From NCBI GenBank assembly GCA_000715855.1, contig KL571223.1, positions 1-12,520 on the forward strand: DNA of 12,520 nucleotides, written 5' to 3'. Below are positions 1-7,811 of this stretch, piece by piece. The notes under the pieces are model-generated. The model saw nothing but the letters and a program-made list of their open reading frames with translations, did no database searches and had not been told where the DNA came from. The position numbers were made by a program, and so were the translations under genes. Each line of letters begins with the position of its first letter. Position 1 is the first letter of the stretch. The DNA comes from Actinoplanes liguriensis. GTDB taxonomy: Bacteria; Actinomycetota; Actinomycetes; Mycobacteriales; Micromonosporaceae.

Positions 1-16
1 GAAGAATTTGATCTTC
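1..16. other. Short inverted repeat downstream of the GAF-kinase gene
   Basis: Perfect 5-bp arms GAAGA (1-5) and TCTTC (12-16) flank a 6-base loop. It lies just after the stop codon (25-27) of the minus-strand kinase, where a transcription end could sit. The stem is short, AT-containing and has no T-run, so a terminator role is only a guess. The window edge cuts off the context. Confidence 0.2.
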
Positions 17-24
17 GGGGTGGG

Positions 25-1251
25 TCAGGTGGGGTAGGGGCCAGTGGCGGGGACGGCGATGCTGACCGTGGTGCCCTCGCCGGGGTGGCTGGAGATCAGG
101 ACCTTGCCGTCGTGGCCCTCGCTGATCGCCTTGACGATGCTCAGGCCCAGGCCGAGGCCCTGCACCTCGTTGCGTTCGGCGTCGGCGGAACGGCGGAACG
201 GGGCCAGCACGCGGGTCTGGTCGTCGGCGCTGATGCCGATGCCGGTGTCGCGGACCAGCAGCATCGCGTGGCCGTCGCGGGACTCGGCCCGGACGGTGAT
301 CGCGCCGGTCTCGGTGAACTTGACCGCGTTGAGGATGAGGCGTTCCAGGGCCTGGCTCATGCGGCGGACGTCGACGTCGGCGAAGACCGGGCCGTCGGTC
401 TCGGCGGTGATGATCAGGCCTTTGGCCTCGACGAGGGGGCGGTTCGCGTCGACCGCGGTGCGGGCGAGGACGGCCAGGTCGGCCGGGGCGCGGGTGAACT
501 CGCGGCTGTCGGCGCTCACCTGTGCGGCCAGCAGCATGTCGTTGACCAGGGCGAGCAGGCGGTCGGAGTTGCGCTGGACGCGCTGGAGGAAGCCGTCGCG
601 GCTCTCCGAGGGGAGCTCCGGGTCGCCGAGCATCTCCAGGTAGCCGTTGATCGCGGTGAGCGGCGTGCGGAACTCGTGGTTGACCCGGGCGATGAACTCG
701 TCCTTCATCTGCTCGGCGCTGCGCAGGCGCTGGTGGAGCGCGTGCATGTCGCGGGCGTACTTGCGCAGTTCGAGCTGGGTGACCACGTGGCGGGCGAGCG
801 CGCGCAGGCCGTGCCGCTGGGCGTCGGTGAGCGAGCCGGGCTCGTGGTCGGCGACGCAGAGGGTGCCGAGCGCCTTGCCGTCCGGGGTGGTCAGCGGGGC
901 GCCGGCGTAGAAGCGGATGTGCGGGTCGCCGACGACCGTGGGGCAGTTCACGAACCGCGGGTCGAGCAGCGCGTCCGGGATCTGCATGACGTCCCGGTCG
1001 AACATCGCGTGGGTGCACATCGAGGTGTCCCGCGGGCCCTCGCAGATGTCCGTGCCGAACCGCGCCTTGAACCACTGGCGGTTCTCGTCGACGAGGCTGA
1101 TCAGGGCGATCGGCTTGTCGCAGACCTGGGCGGCGAGCGTCACGATGTCGTCGAAGTCGCGTTCGGCGGTCGTGTCGAGGATGTCGTAGCCGCGGAGGGC
1201 GGCAAGGCGTTCCTGTTCCAGCGTCGCGCCGGCGTACTGCGTGCCCGCCAT
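25..1251 (-). CDS. GAF domain sensor histidine kinase, cytosolic
   Basis: This 408-residue protein has no signal peptide or membrane helix. Residues about 12-163 form a GAF domain of the common actinobacterial type, with YDILDT near 22, RQWFKARFG near 58 and FYAGAPL near 114. The kinase core follows: H-box NHEFRTPL with the phospho-accepting His at 192, N-box Asn308 (LILNAVKF), G1 box DTGIGI (335-340), F-box APFRRS and G2 box GLGLGL (365-370). All catalytic motifs are present, so it should autophosphorylate on His192 and pass phosphate to a response regulator, which is not in this window. The GAF ligand is unknown. The ATG at 1251 is supported by an AAGGGGG stretch about eight bases upstream. 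It lies 67 bases downstream of the MASE1-like kinase on the same strand, so co-transcription is possible. Confidence 0.93.
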   Translation of the reverse strand: MAGTQYAGATLEQERLAALRGYDILDTTAERDFDDIVTLAAQVCDKPIALISLVDENRQWFKARFGTDICEGPRDTSMCTHAMFDRDVMQIPDALLDPRFVNCPTVVGDPHIRFYAGAPLTTPDGKALGTLCVADHEPGSLTDAQRHGLRALARHVVTQLELRKYARDMHALHQRLRSAEQMKDEFIARVNHEFRTPLTAINGYLEMLGDPELPSESRDGFLQRVQRNSDRLLALVNDMLLAAQVSADSREFTRAPADLAVLARTAVDANRPLVEAKGLIITAETDGPVFADVDVRRMSQALERLILNAVKFTETGAITVRAESRDGHAMLLVRDTGIGISADDQTRVLAPFRRSADAERNEVQGLGLGLSIVKAISEGHDGKVLISSHPGEGTTVSIAVPATGPYPT

Positions 1252-1318
1252 CGAAGATCCCCCTTGAGCCGCGTTCCCTTACTGCTATTGGTCGGTCGGC
1301 GTCCGCCGGTGATGAGGG

Positions 1319-3343
1319 CTACCTGGGGTGCAGGGCGGTGGCTCCGGTGGCCTGCGGGCGCTGCTGCCACTGGTTCCCCAGGGTTCGCGCGTACGCCGAC
1401 CGCCCAGCCGGCAGCGTGAACGTCATCCGGGTGCCGCTGCCGTACGGGCTGGCGGTCGCCTCGATCGTCCCGCCGTGCCGTTCCACGATGCGCTTGCAGA
1501 CGGCCAGTTCGAGCCCGGACCCGCCGTTGCCCTCGCCGCGGTGGAAGTTGGTGAAGATCGCTTGGCGCATGCCGGTCGGGATGCCACGCCCGTTGTCCAG
1601 GATGTCGATCCGCAGCATGCCGTTCGGGGCGGGCTGCGCCGAGACGTTGATCTGCGGTGGGACGCCGGGCAGGGCCAGGTCCAGGGCGTTGTCGATCAGG
1701 CTCTCGAACAGTTGCCGGGCCAGGACCGGGTCGGCCTCGACCGCGTCGAGCGGGCCGAAGGTGAACTGCGGCGGGTGGGTGCGGTTGCTCTCGGCCTGGT
1801 CGTACCGGCTGTTGGCGATGTCGGTGAGCAGCAGTTGCAGGTTGATCGTGGTGGGCATCAGCTTGCCGTCGCGGGCCGCGGTGTACGCCAACAGACCGTT
1901 CAGGAAGGTCCGCATGCGCGCGGCGGCCCGCTGGATCCGGCTGACCCGTTCGGCCGGTTTGTACCCGGCGAGCTCGGCCTCGAGCACCTCGGCCCAGCCC
2001 TCGATCGTGGTGAGCGGGTTGAGCAGGTCGTGCGCGACCACGCCGGCGAACGACATCAGCTCGTCGCGGTGCCGCCGGTCCGCGGTCACGTCGTGGAAGA
2101 CCACCACCACGTGCTGGAGGCCGCCGGGGCTGGCCAGCCGGGCGACGTTGAACCGGACGATCCGCCCTTCGGGCACCGCCGCGTTGCGGATCAGCACGTC
2201 CATCGGCTGCACGTCCTCGCCGGCCAGGGCCCGCTGGTAGGGCAGCTCGGCGTCGGTGAGCGGGGTGCCGTCCGGGTGGAAGAAGCCGTAGTCGCTGCCG
2301 AGCGCCGCGCCGCCGGCGACCTGGTTGGTGGTGCCGAGCAGCCGTCCGGCGGCGGGGTTGCGCAGCACCAGGCGGCCGTTCTGGTCGAGGATCGCGAGGC
2401 CCTCGGTCATCGAGTTGATGATCGTGGTCATCAGGCCGGCCTTCTCGGTGGCCTCGTGCTCGGAGGCGCGCAGCCGCTCGATCAGCCCGGTCCGCTCGTC
2501 GCGGCTGAACGCCAGCGCGAGGCCGACCAGCGCCAGGGTCCCGACGTAGAGCTGGACGATCAGGTTGCGGGGGCCGGCCGCCGCGAACGGGCCGTGGTCG
2601 TGCAGGGTGAACACGGCCGCGGTGGTGCCGAACACCACGACGTGCCCGATCACCAGCACGGAGGGCAGCCGCAGCGCCGCCAGGACCGTGATGGCGAGCA
2701 GCGCGAACGCGATCGGCAGGTGCTGGTTGATGAAGAACACGTAGAAATAGCCGGCCGCCGAGAAGAAGTAGACGATCACCGCCTCCATCAGGGCGGACCG
2801 TTCCGGCCGGTCCCCCAGGCGCCGGGCGGCCGCGCCGAAGACCAGCACGCTGACCATGTCGCGGAGCACCCAGACCGCGATCGCGGCGGGCGAGTGGTCA
2901 CCGGTGATCAACTGTTCGCCGAGGCCGCCGAGGATCCCGCCGCCGAGCGCGGCGACGGTGGCCACCAGCAGCACCCGGAGCAGGTCGTCGAGCGTGGTGA
3001 GCGCGCGCCAGCCGATCCCCCAGAGGCCGGGCAGCCAGCGGGCCGCCGCCGTCGCGAAGACGACCGCCTCGAGCATCGCGGCTCCGGCGTGCACCAGGGC
3101 GAGGCGCAGCTCCATCCCGGTGGCCGCGAGGGCGGCCGCGGTGAGCGCTCCGAGCACGGCGACGTCGGCCCACCGCCAGCGCGAGTCGTTGCGGTTGACC
3201 AGCCAGATCGCGGCGACCGCGGTGGCCGGCCAGATCACCGGCAGAGCGTTCGCCTTGCCGAGGACGGTGAGCTGACCAGCGCCGATCGCGACGACGTAGA
3301 GCACCGCGAAACGCACGGTGCCGGGCAACATCCGAAGAGTCAT
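1319..3343 (-). CDS. MASE1-like membrane sensor, PAS domain, histidine kinase
   Basis: This 674-residue protein begins with a membrane region of about eight or more helices (residues about 10-280). Its opening, including PVIWPATAVA near 35, resembles the MASE1 family of integral membrane sensors. A PAS domain follows (about 300-420, ending VVVFHDVT), then the H-box GVVAHDLLNPL with His438 and a GHKL ATPase region with Asn552 and DNGRGI (583-588). Two ATPase positions are unusual. The residue three after the N-box Asn is Asp555, where the neighbouring paralogue has Lys. The G2 box reads GSGLELAV (608-615), with Glu612 replacing a normally invariant Gly. Reduced kinase activity is therefore possible. 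The C-terminal tail of about 28 residues after the ATPase domain looks unstructured. The ATG at 3343 has GAGG about nine bases upstream. It is divergent to the CHASE-like kinase, with which it shares the PAS-kinase architecture. Confidence 0.9.
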   Translation of the reverse strand: MTLRMLPGTVRFAVLYVVAIGAGQLTVLGKANALPVIWPATAVAAIWLVNRNDSRWRWADVAVLGALTAAALAATGMELRLALVHAGAAMLEAVVFATAAARWLPGLWGIGWRALTTLDDLLRVLLVATVAALGGGILGGLGEQLITGDHSPAAIAVWVLRDMVSVLVFGAAARRLGDRPERSALMEAVIVYFFSAAGYFYVFFINQHLPIAFALLAITVLAALRLPSVLVIGHVVVFGTTAAVFTLHDHGPFAAAGPRNLIVQLYVGTLALVGLALAFSRDERTGLIERLRASEHEATEKAGLMTTIINSMTEGLAILDQNGRLVLRNPAAGRLLGTTNQVAGGAALGSDYGFFHPDGTPLTDAELPYQRALAGEDVQPMDVLIRNAAVPEGRIVRFNVARLASPGGLQHVVVVFHDVTADRRHRDELMSFAGVVAHDLLNPLTTIEGWAEVLEAELAGYKPAERVSRIQRAAARMRTFLNGLLAYTAARDGKLMPTTINLQLLLTDIANSRYDQAESNRTHPPQFTFGPLDAVEADPVLARQLFESLIDNALDLALPGVPPQINVSAQPAPNGMLRIDILDNGRGIPTGMRQAIFTNFHRGEGNGGSGLELAVCKRIVERHGGTIEATASPYGSGTRMTFTLPAGRSAYARTLGNQWQQRPQATGATALHPR

Positions 3344-3504
3344 AGGGGATCGCCTCGTGTCGGCTGGACTGCTCTATCCCCCACTTCGGCACGTACGGCG
3401 AATCGCTGAACATCCGGGACGGGAGGACTCTCCCGAGCAGGTACCTGAGCCGCGCGGCGGCCCCTCACGCTTAGGGATACGCCACCCGATCCGATTGTTC
3501 GAGT
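3344..3504. promoter_or_regulatory. Divergent intergenic region between two paralogous kinase genes
   Basis: This 161-bp gap must hold the start signals for both the minus-strand MASE1-like kinase and the plus-strand CHASE-like kinase. A short perfect hairpin, GGGAG (3421-3425), loop GACT, CTCCC (3430-3434), sits near its centre. GGGATA occurs on both strands (plus, about 3474-3479; minus, about 3374-3379) and could be part of alternative-sigma -10 elements. I could not pair either with a convincing -35 box, so promoters are not assigned. The promoter role follows from the divergent layout and not from a recognised motif. Confidence 0.4.
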
Positions 3505-5653
3505 GTGAGGCGTGGTCGACCGTGGTCCCGGGCCGTCGCGGTCAGCGTGCTGGTCGCCGTGGCCGGCTGCGCCATGGCGCTCGGGGTGGGCGCGGTGCTG
3601 CGCCACGACGAGCGGTCCGCCGGCGACGTGCAGATGGACCGCCGGACCGCGATGGCCACCGCCGCGGTCCAGGCCGAGACCCGCCGGTACGTCGACACGC
3701 TGCGCACCACCGCGGCCGCCGTCGGTGCGCAGCAGACCCTGACCGCCTCCGAGTACCTCACGATCACCGCCCCGCTGGCCCTGATGAAGCTGGCCGGCAG
3801 CACCTCGATCGCCCTGATCGTGCCGGCCCACGACAGCGAGATCCCACGGGTCCAGCAGACCTGGCGCAACCGTGGCGCGCCGGATCTGACCCTGCGTCCG
3901 ATGGGCTCCGGCCGGCACGCGTTCTCGGTGCTGGTCGCCCAGCTCGACGGCACGATGGGCACGGCCGGGCTGGACCTGACGGACCCGGGAGGTCGCCGTC
4001 TCGGACACGTACGAGCTGCTCGTCGACCAGCGGTTGCCGGCGGCCGAGCAGCAGCTGTCGTTCGTCCTGGTCGCCCCGGTCTACCAGGGGGTCGGCCAGA
4101 ACTTCATGGGCTGGGTCATGCTCGGGGTGCGCGGCCAGGATTTCATGGGCGCGACCCTGCAGGCGGCCGGCCGGGACCTGACCGATCTGCGGCTGGTGGC
4201 GGACAACACGAACGGCCAGGCGGTCACCGTCGCGGCCATGCACAACCCGGCCAAGAGGCGTCCCGACCTGCACCGCGTGGTGAAGGTGCCGGTCGCCGAC
4301 TCGACCTGGACCGTGCACCTGGCCGCCGCCCGTGACGATCTGCCCGGGGCGAGCACGGGCCTGCCCGTGGCCGCGACCGGCGGCGGGCTGCTGTTCGTGG
4401 CGCTGCTCACCGCGCTGGTCTGGGTGCTGGCCACCGGGCGGGACCGGGCGGAGACCCGGGTCCAGGCGAAGACCACCCAGCTCCTCGCCGAGCAGGCGGA
4501 GACCAAGCGGCAGGCGGTGCTGCTGCGCGCGGTGCTGGACAGCATCAGCGACGGGGTCGGCGTGGTCGGCCCGGAGGGCAGCTTCCTGCTGCACAACCCG
4601 GCGGCCCGGGAGATCCTGGGCCAGGAGGAGGACGTCGCGGGCGGGGCCGACGTCTGGCAGGAGCACTACGGGCTGTACCGGCCGGACGGCGCTACCCCGC
4701 TCCCCGCCGAGGAGATGCCGCTGGTCCGGGCGCTGGACGGGGAGAGCGTCGATCACGTGGAGGTGGTGGTCCGCAACGCCGGCCACCCGGACGGACGGGT
4801 GATCAGCGTGTCGGCGCGGCCGATCGACACCGCCCGCGGGCGGCGCGGGGCGGTCGCCGTGTTCCACGACATCACCGACCGCAAGCGGGTGGAGACCGAG
4901 TTGCGCGGCTTCGCCGGTGTGGTGGCGCACGACCTGAAGGCGCCGTTGACGCTGGTCAGCGCGTACGCCGAGCTGGTCACCGAGGCCCTCGACGACCTGG
5001 CCGCCGGCGACGGCGGTGAGCCGACCCTGGAGCAGGCCCGCCACGGCACCGCCAAGGTGCTGCACGGCGCGGCCCGGATGCAGCGCCTGATCAACGAGCT
5101 GCTGGACTACACCGCGGCCCGGGACGCGACGCTGCGCGTGGAGCGGCTGAGCATGCGCGCGCTGGTCGACGACGTGGTCACCACCCGGACCGACGCGCCG
5201 GACCTGGAAGCCGGCGCCCGGCCGGACGTGTTCGTCGGGCCGCTGCCGGACGTCTGGGCCGACCCGGTGCTGCTCCGGCAGGTGGTGGACAACCTGGTCG
5301 GAAACGCGATCAAGTACACGCCGCCCGGGCAGGCGCCGCGGATCGACATCACCGCACGCACCGACGAGGACGGTGGTGTCCGGGTGCGGATCGCGGACCG
5401 GGGCATCGGCATCCCGGACGGCGAGCACGCGGCGGTCTTCGACAGCTTCCACCGGGCCAGCAACGGGGCGGCGCATCCGGGCACCGGGCTGGGCCTGGCG
5501 ATCTGCCGCCGGATCGTGGAGCGGCACGGCGGGCACATCGACGCGAGCCCGAACCCGGGCGGCGGCACGATCTTCGCCTTCACCCTGCCCGGCGCGGTAA
5601 CGCATGGACCGGAGTCGATGAAGACGGTCCGGGACCCGGTCGCGGCCACCTGA
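3505..5653 (+). pseudogene. CHASE-like sensor/PAS/histidine kinase, frame broken within the sensor
   Basis: Two overlapping open frames together make one sensor kinase. The first begins at GTG 3505 with Arg-rich residues and a membrane helix (about residues 9-31), then an extracytoplasmic CHASE-like domain up to about 3985. It then continues into Arg/Gly-rich nonsense ending at 4335. Homologous-looking sequence resumes in the +1 frame from 3980, directly after an in-frame TGA (3977-3979), with REVAVSDTYELLV and then AEQQLSFVLVAPVY, a typical CHASE second half. The join GLDLT to TREVAVSD also seems shorter than usual for CHASE domains, suggesting a small deletion as well as a frame change. Either this is genuine decay, or it is a sequencing error. 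GTG 3505 is the only start after the upstream stop TAG (3472-3474), and no clear Shine-Dalgarno precedes it. Confidence 0.75.
4034..5653 (+). CDS. Intact kinase half of the CHASE-like sensor histidine kinase
   Basis: This open frame carries everything after the frame break. Counted from TTG 4034 (539 residues), it holds the second half of the CHASE-like domain (1-100), a membrane helix (about 109-134), a linker helix, a PAS domain (about 160-282, ending AVFHDIT) and a kinase core. The core has GVVAHDLKAPL with His299, N-box Asn424 (GNAIKYT), DRGIGI (455-460), FDSFHR and GTGLGLAI (483-490). All catalytic motifs are canonical. The TTG is simply the first possible start in this frame; it has no ribosome site and lies inside the sensor domain, so it is unlikely to be natural. 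If the break is real, a truncated kinase could still be made by reinitiation, but this is speculative. The SBP gene follows 68 bases downstream on the same strand. Confidence 0.7.
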   Translation: MPAAEQQLSFVLVAPVYQGVGQNFMGWVMLGVRGQDFMGATLQAAGRDLTDLRLVADNTNGQAVTVAAMHNPAKRRPDLHRVVKVPVADSTWTVHLAAARDDLPGASTGLPVAATGGGLLFVALLTALVWVLATGRDRAETRVQAKTTQLLAEQAETKRQAVLLRAVLDSISDGVGVVGPEGSFLLHNPAAREILGQEEDVAGGADVWQEHYGLYRPDGATPLPAEEMPLVRALDGESVDHVEVVVRNAGHPDGRVISVSARPIDTARGRRGAVAVFHDITDRKRVETELRGFAGVVAHDLKAPLTLVSAYAELVTEALDDLAAGDGGEPTLEQARHGTAKVLHGAARMQRLINELLDYTAARDATLRVERLSMRALVDDVVTTRTDAPDLEAGARPDVFVGPLPDVWADPVLLRQVVDNLVGNAIKYTPPGQAPRIDITARTDEDGGVRVRIADRGIGIPDGEHAAVFDSFHRASNGAAHPGTGLGLAICRRIVERHGGHIDASPNPGGGTIFAFTLPGAVTHGPESMKTVRDPVAAT

Positions 5654-5676
5654 CCCCTGGGAACGTGCACATGCCG

Positions 5677-5696
5677 TAGATCACCTTGTTGATCTA
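5677..5696. promoter_or_regulatory. Candidate operator: perfect 7-bp inverted repeat
   Basis: Arms TAGATCA (5677-5683) and TGATCTA (5690-5696) are exact reverse complements separated by six bases. This size and symmetry suit a dimeric helix-turn-helix repressor such as LacI, ROK or GntR types that control sugar importers. It lies 26 bases upstream of the binding-protein ATG and overlaps the candidate -35 box. I do not recognise it as a known operator such as those of DasR or CebR. GATC recurs at 5679, 5691 and 5702, spaced about one helical turn apart. Confidence 0.5.
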
Positions 5697-5713
5697 TAGG
5701 AGATCTGTAAATA
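5686..5713 (+). promoter_or_regulatory. Possible promoter of the ABC importer operon
   Basis: TTGTTG (5686-5691) and TAAATA (5708-5713), 16 bases apart, loosely resemble a housekeeping -35/-10 pair in an unusually AT-rich patch. A start site about seven bases after the -10 would fall at or next to the ATG (5722), giving a leaderless or nearly leaderless message. That would agree with the missing ribosome site. The match to consensus is imperfect. Confidence 0.35.
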
Positions 5714-5718
5714 TCTCC
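5699..5718. repeat. Second inverted repeat just before the binding-protein start
   Basis: GGAGAT (5699-5704) and ATCTCC (5713-5718) are exact reverse complements around an 8-base AT-rich centre, CTGTAAAT. The right arm ends three bases before the ATG. It could be a second operator half-site pair covering the -10 region. In an RNA starting upstream, it could be a hairpin hiding the AGGAGA sequence. AGGAGA itself is about 18 bases from the ATG, too far for a normal ribosome site. Confidence 0.4.
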
Positions 5719-5721
5719 GCC

Positions 5722-6948
5722 ATGCCCTATTCCCGTCGCCACCTCCTCCAGCTCGCCGCCGGATCGGGGGCCGCCGCGTTCCTGGCCGCCTGCGCCGGGC
5801 CGGGCGGCTCGTCCTCCTCCACGTCCAACTCGGACGGACCGATCTCGTTCGCCCACTGGCGTGCCGAGGACAAAGAGGTCTTCGAGCAGATCATCAAAAC
5901 CTCAGGATCGGCCGTACGACAGGACATCTCCCCGTCGAACGACTACCAGAGCACCGCCCTGCAGAAACTCCGGGGCGGCACGGTCGGCGACGCGTTCACC
6001 GCGTTCCGCGGCGCGCAGTTCCTGGAGATCGCGAAGGCCGGCGTCTGGACGGACCTGACCGGCAAACCCCTCGTGGCGAAGTACGAGCCGAACCTGATCA
6101 CCGCGGGCGCCCAGGACGGCAAGCAGCTCGGACTTCCGTACCAGCTGGTCTTCAACACCCCGCTCGTCAACCGCGACCTGGTCACCGAGACGCCCAAGGA
6201 CTGGGACAGCTTCCTCGCCCTGCTCGAGACACTCAAGGGCAAGGGCGTCACGCCGATCGCGTGGCCCGGTGGCGACGCCGCCAACGCCGGCCAGCTCCTC
6301 AACGTGATGGTGGTCAACAACGCCCCGGCCGACGACGCGCTCGGCAAGATCGAGACCGGCGAGACCAAGGTGACCGACGACTGGTTCCTCACCGTCCTCA
6401 AGCAGTATCAGCAGCTCACGCCGTACTTCCAGAAGGGTTCGACCGGGACCAGCAGCGACGCCGCGCTGGCCCTGTTCGCGCAGGGTAAAGCGGGCCTGCT
6501 CGCGACCGGCTCGTTCCAGGTCTCCGGCGTGCGCAAACTCGGCGCGACGTTCCCGATCGACCTGCTCGCGCCGATCACGACGACCGCGGACAAGGCGAAG
6601 TACGAGGGCGTCTTCAACGCGACGTTCATCCTCGGCGTCAACGCCAAGTCGTCCAAGAAGGACGCCGCGCAGGCCTGGCTCGACAAGCTCTCCGACCCGG
6701 CGGTGGCCGGCGTCTACGCCAACGGCACCGCGCAGCACGTCACGGTCAAGGGCGTCGAATACACCAACGCCGACCTCAAGGCGCTCGCCCCGTGGCTGAC
6801 GAAGAAGACCGCGCTCGCGCCACGCTTCCAGTTCAGCAACCTCGACGTACGCGGCGCGGTGGAGAACGCCGCCGTCGCGGTGGTCGGCGGCAAGAGCCCC
6901 GAGGAGGCCGCCGAGGCCGCCCAGAAGGTCGTCGACCAGAAGAAATGA
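5722..6948 (+). CDS. ABC transporter substrate-binding lipoprotein, sugar (CUT1) type
   Basis: This 408-residue extracytoplasmic solute-binding protein captures the substrate, probably a sugar or oligosaccharide, and delivers it to the two permeases encoded next. The N-terminus has a twin-arginine motif (SRRHLLQL, residues 4-11), a hydrophobic stretch and a lipobox LAAC with Cys24 as the lipidation site. A Ser/Gly-rich linker follows. It is therefore a Tat-exported lipoprotein, as is common in actinobacteria. The body has the layout of family 1 binding proteins, including GLPYQLVFNTPLVN near 140 and an ALFAQGKAGLLATG segment near 260. The substrate cannot be read from the sequence. ATG 5722 is chosen because the signal peptide begins there; an upstream TTG (5686) would add 12 residues encoded by the operator region. 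The stop overlaps the next start (ATGA). Confidence 0.93.
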   Translation: MPYSRRHLLQLAAGSGAAAFLAACAGPGGSSSSTSNSDGPISFAHWRAEDKEVFEQIIKTSGSAVRQDISPSNDYQSTALQKLRGGTVGDAFTAFRGAQFLEIAKAGVWTDLTGKPLVAKYEPNLITAGAQDGKQLGLPYQLVFNTPLVNRDLVTETPKDWDSFLALLETLKGKGVTPIAWPGGDAANAGQLLNVMVVNNAPADDALGKIETGETKVTDDWFLTVLKQYQQLTPYFQKGSTGTSSDAALALFAQGKAGLLATGSFQVSGVRKLGATFPIDLLAPITTTADKAKYEGVFNATFILGVNAKSSKKDAAQAWLDKLSDPAVAGVYANGTAQHVTVKGVEYTNADLKALAPWLTKKTALAPRFQFSNLDVRGAVENAAVAVVGGKSPEEAAEAAQKVVDQKK

Positions 6949-7811
6949 GGAGCAGCCGCACCCTCTACCTCTTCGCGGCGCCGGCCCTGGTCCTGTACGG
7001 CGGGTTCTTCCTGCTCCCCGCCGTGCAGGGCCTGCGCTACGCCACCACCGACTGGGACGGCTACAGCTCCACGTTCCACGACGTCGGCGCGGCGAACCTG
7101 ACCGACGTGGTGACCGACGACGACCTGTTCCGGCACGCGCTCACCAACAACCTCAAGTTCCTGCTGGTCGTGGTGCTCGGGCAGACCGCGCTGGCCCTGC
7201 TGCTGGCCGTCCTGCTGGCCGCCCGGAGCCGCGGGTCGACGTGGTTGCGCGCGCTGTTCTTCCTGCCGACGATCCTGTCGTCGGTGTCGGTCGCGTTCAT
7301 CTGGAAGTTCGTCTACGACCCGAACTTCGGGCTCGCCAACGCGCTGCTGCGGGCCGTCGGGCTGGGCCGCTTCGAATCGTCCTACCTGGGGAACGAGAGC
7401 ACCGCGATCCTGTGGGTGGCGGTGGCCCAAATCTGGTTCCACGCCGGGCAGATGATGGTCGTCTACATCGCCGGGATCAACCAGATCCCCGACGAGCTGT
7501 ACGACGCGGCGAGGACCGACGGGGCCGGGCGCTGGCAACAGTTCCGGCACGTCACCTGGCCGATGGTCGCTCCGGCGACGGCCCTCGTCGTCGCGTACAC
7601 CACGCTGCAGTCGTTCAAGGCGTTCGACCTGATCCTCGGGCTCGCCGGGAACCCGCCGCGGTCCGGTCTGGACGTGCTGGCCACCCGGATCTACTCGACG
7701 TTCGCGAACTCGCAACTCGGGTACGCGGCCGCCGAGTCGATCGTGTTCATGGTCGCCATCGCCCTCGTCACGTTCCTGCAGAACCGAGCCGCCAGGATGG
7801 TGCACGGATGA
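6945..7811 (+). CDS. ABC sugar transporter permease, MalF-type
   Basis: This 288-residue inner-membrane permease has about six helices, beginning near residues 7-30, 68-92, 103-123, 155-176, 208-226 and 262-280. The EAA cytoplasmic loop that docks the ATPase is visible at about 184-206 (ELYDAARTDGAG, then WP). The segment ALFFLPTILSSVSVAFIWK near 103 is typical of the first CUT1 permease. It forms a heterodimer with the next gene product to move the captured substrate. ATG 6945 overlaps the upstream stop in ATGA, so translation is probably coupled. An open frame reaches back to 6792, but that part lies inside the binding-protein gene and encodes Arg-rich nonsense. Confidence 0.93.
   Translation: MRSSRTLYLFAAPALVLYGGFFLLPAVQGLRYATTDWDGYSSTFHDVGAANLTDVVTDDDLFRHALTNNLKFLLVVVLGQTALALLLAVLLAARSRGSTWLRALFFLPTILSSVSVAFIWKFVYDPNFGLANALLRAVGLGRFESSYLGNESTAILWVAVAQIWFHAGQMMVVYIAGINQIPDELYDAARTDGAGRWQQFRHVTWPMVAPATALVVAYTTLQSFKAFDLILGLAGNPPRSGLDVLATRIYSTFANSQLGYAAAESIVFMVAIALVTFLQNRAARMVHG

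Noticed and set aside
85..1419. Long plus-strand open frame opposite the GAF-kinase
   Set aside because: It is Arg/Val/Ala/Gly-rich with no recognisable domain and runs antisense to a kinase with complete motifs; it is a by-product of high GC content.
1328..3409. 693-codon plus-strand frame opposite the MASE1-like kinase
   Set aside because: Low-complexity Arg/Gly/Glu/Asp/Val/His composition, typical of the antisense of high-GC genes; the minus strand encodes clear membrane, PAS and kinase domains.
3764..5605. 613-codon minus-strand frame opposite the CHASE-like kinase
   Set aside because: Same antisense artefact; composition is Arg/Pro/His/Val-rich and the plus strand has canonical kinase motifs.
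3505..5653. Programmed ribosomal frameshift in the CHASE-like kinase
   Set aside because: No slippery heptamer with a downstream structure is evident at 3961-4000, and the joined domain seems to lack residues, which fits deletion or error better.
5686..5721. Upstream TTG start for the binding protein
   Set aside because: It would add 12 residues before the twin-arginine signal and translate through both inverted repeats; no ribosome site precedes it.
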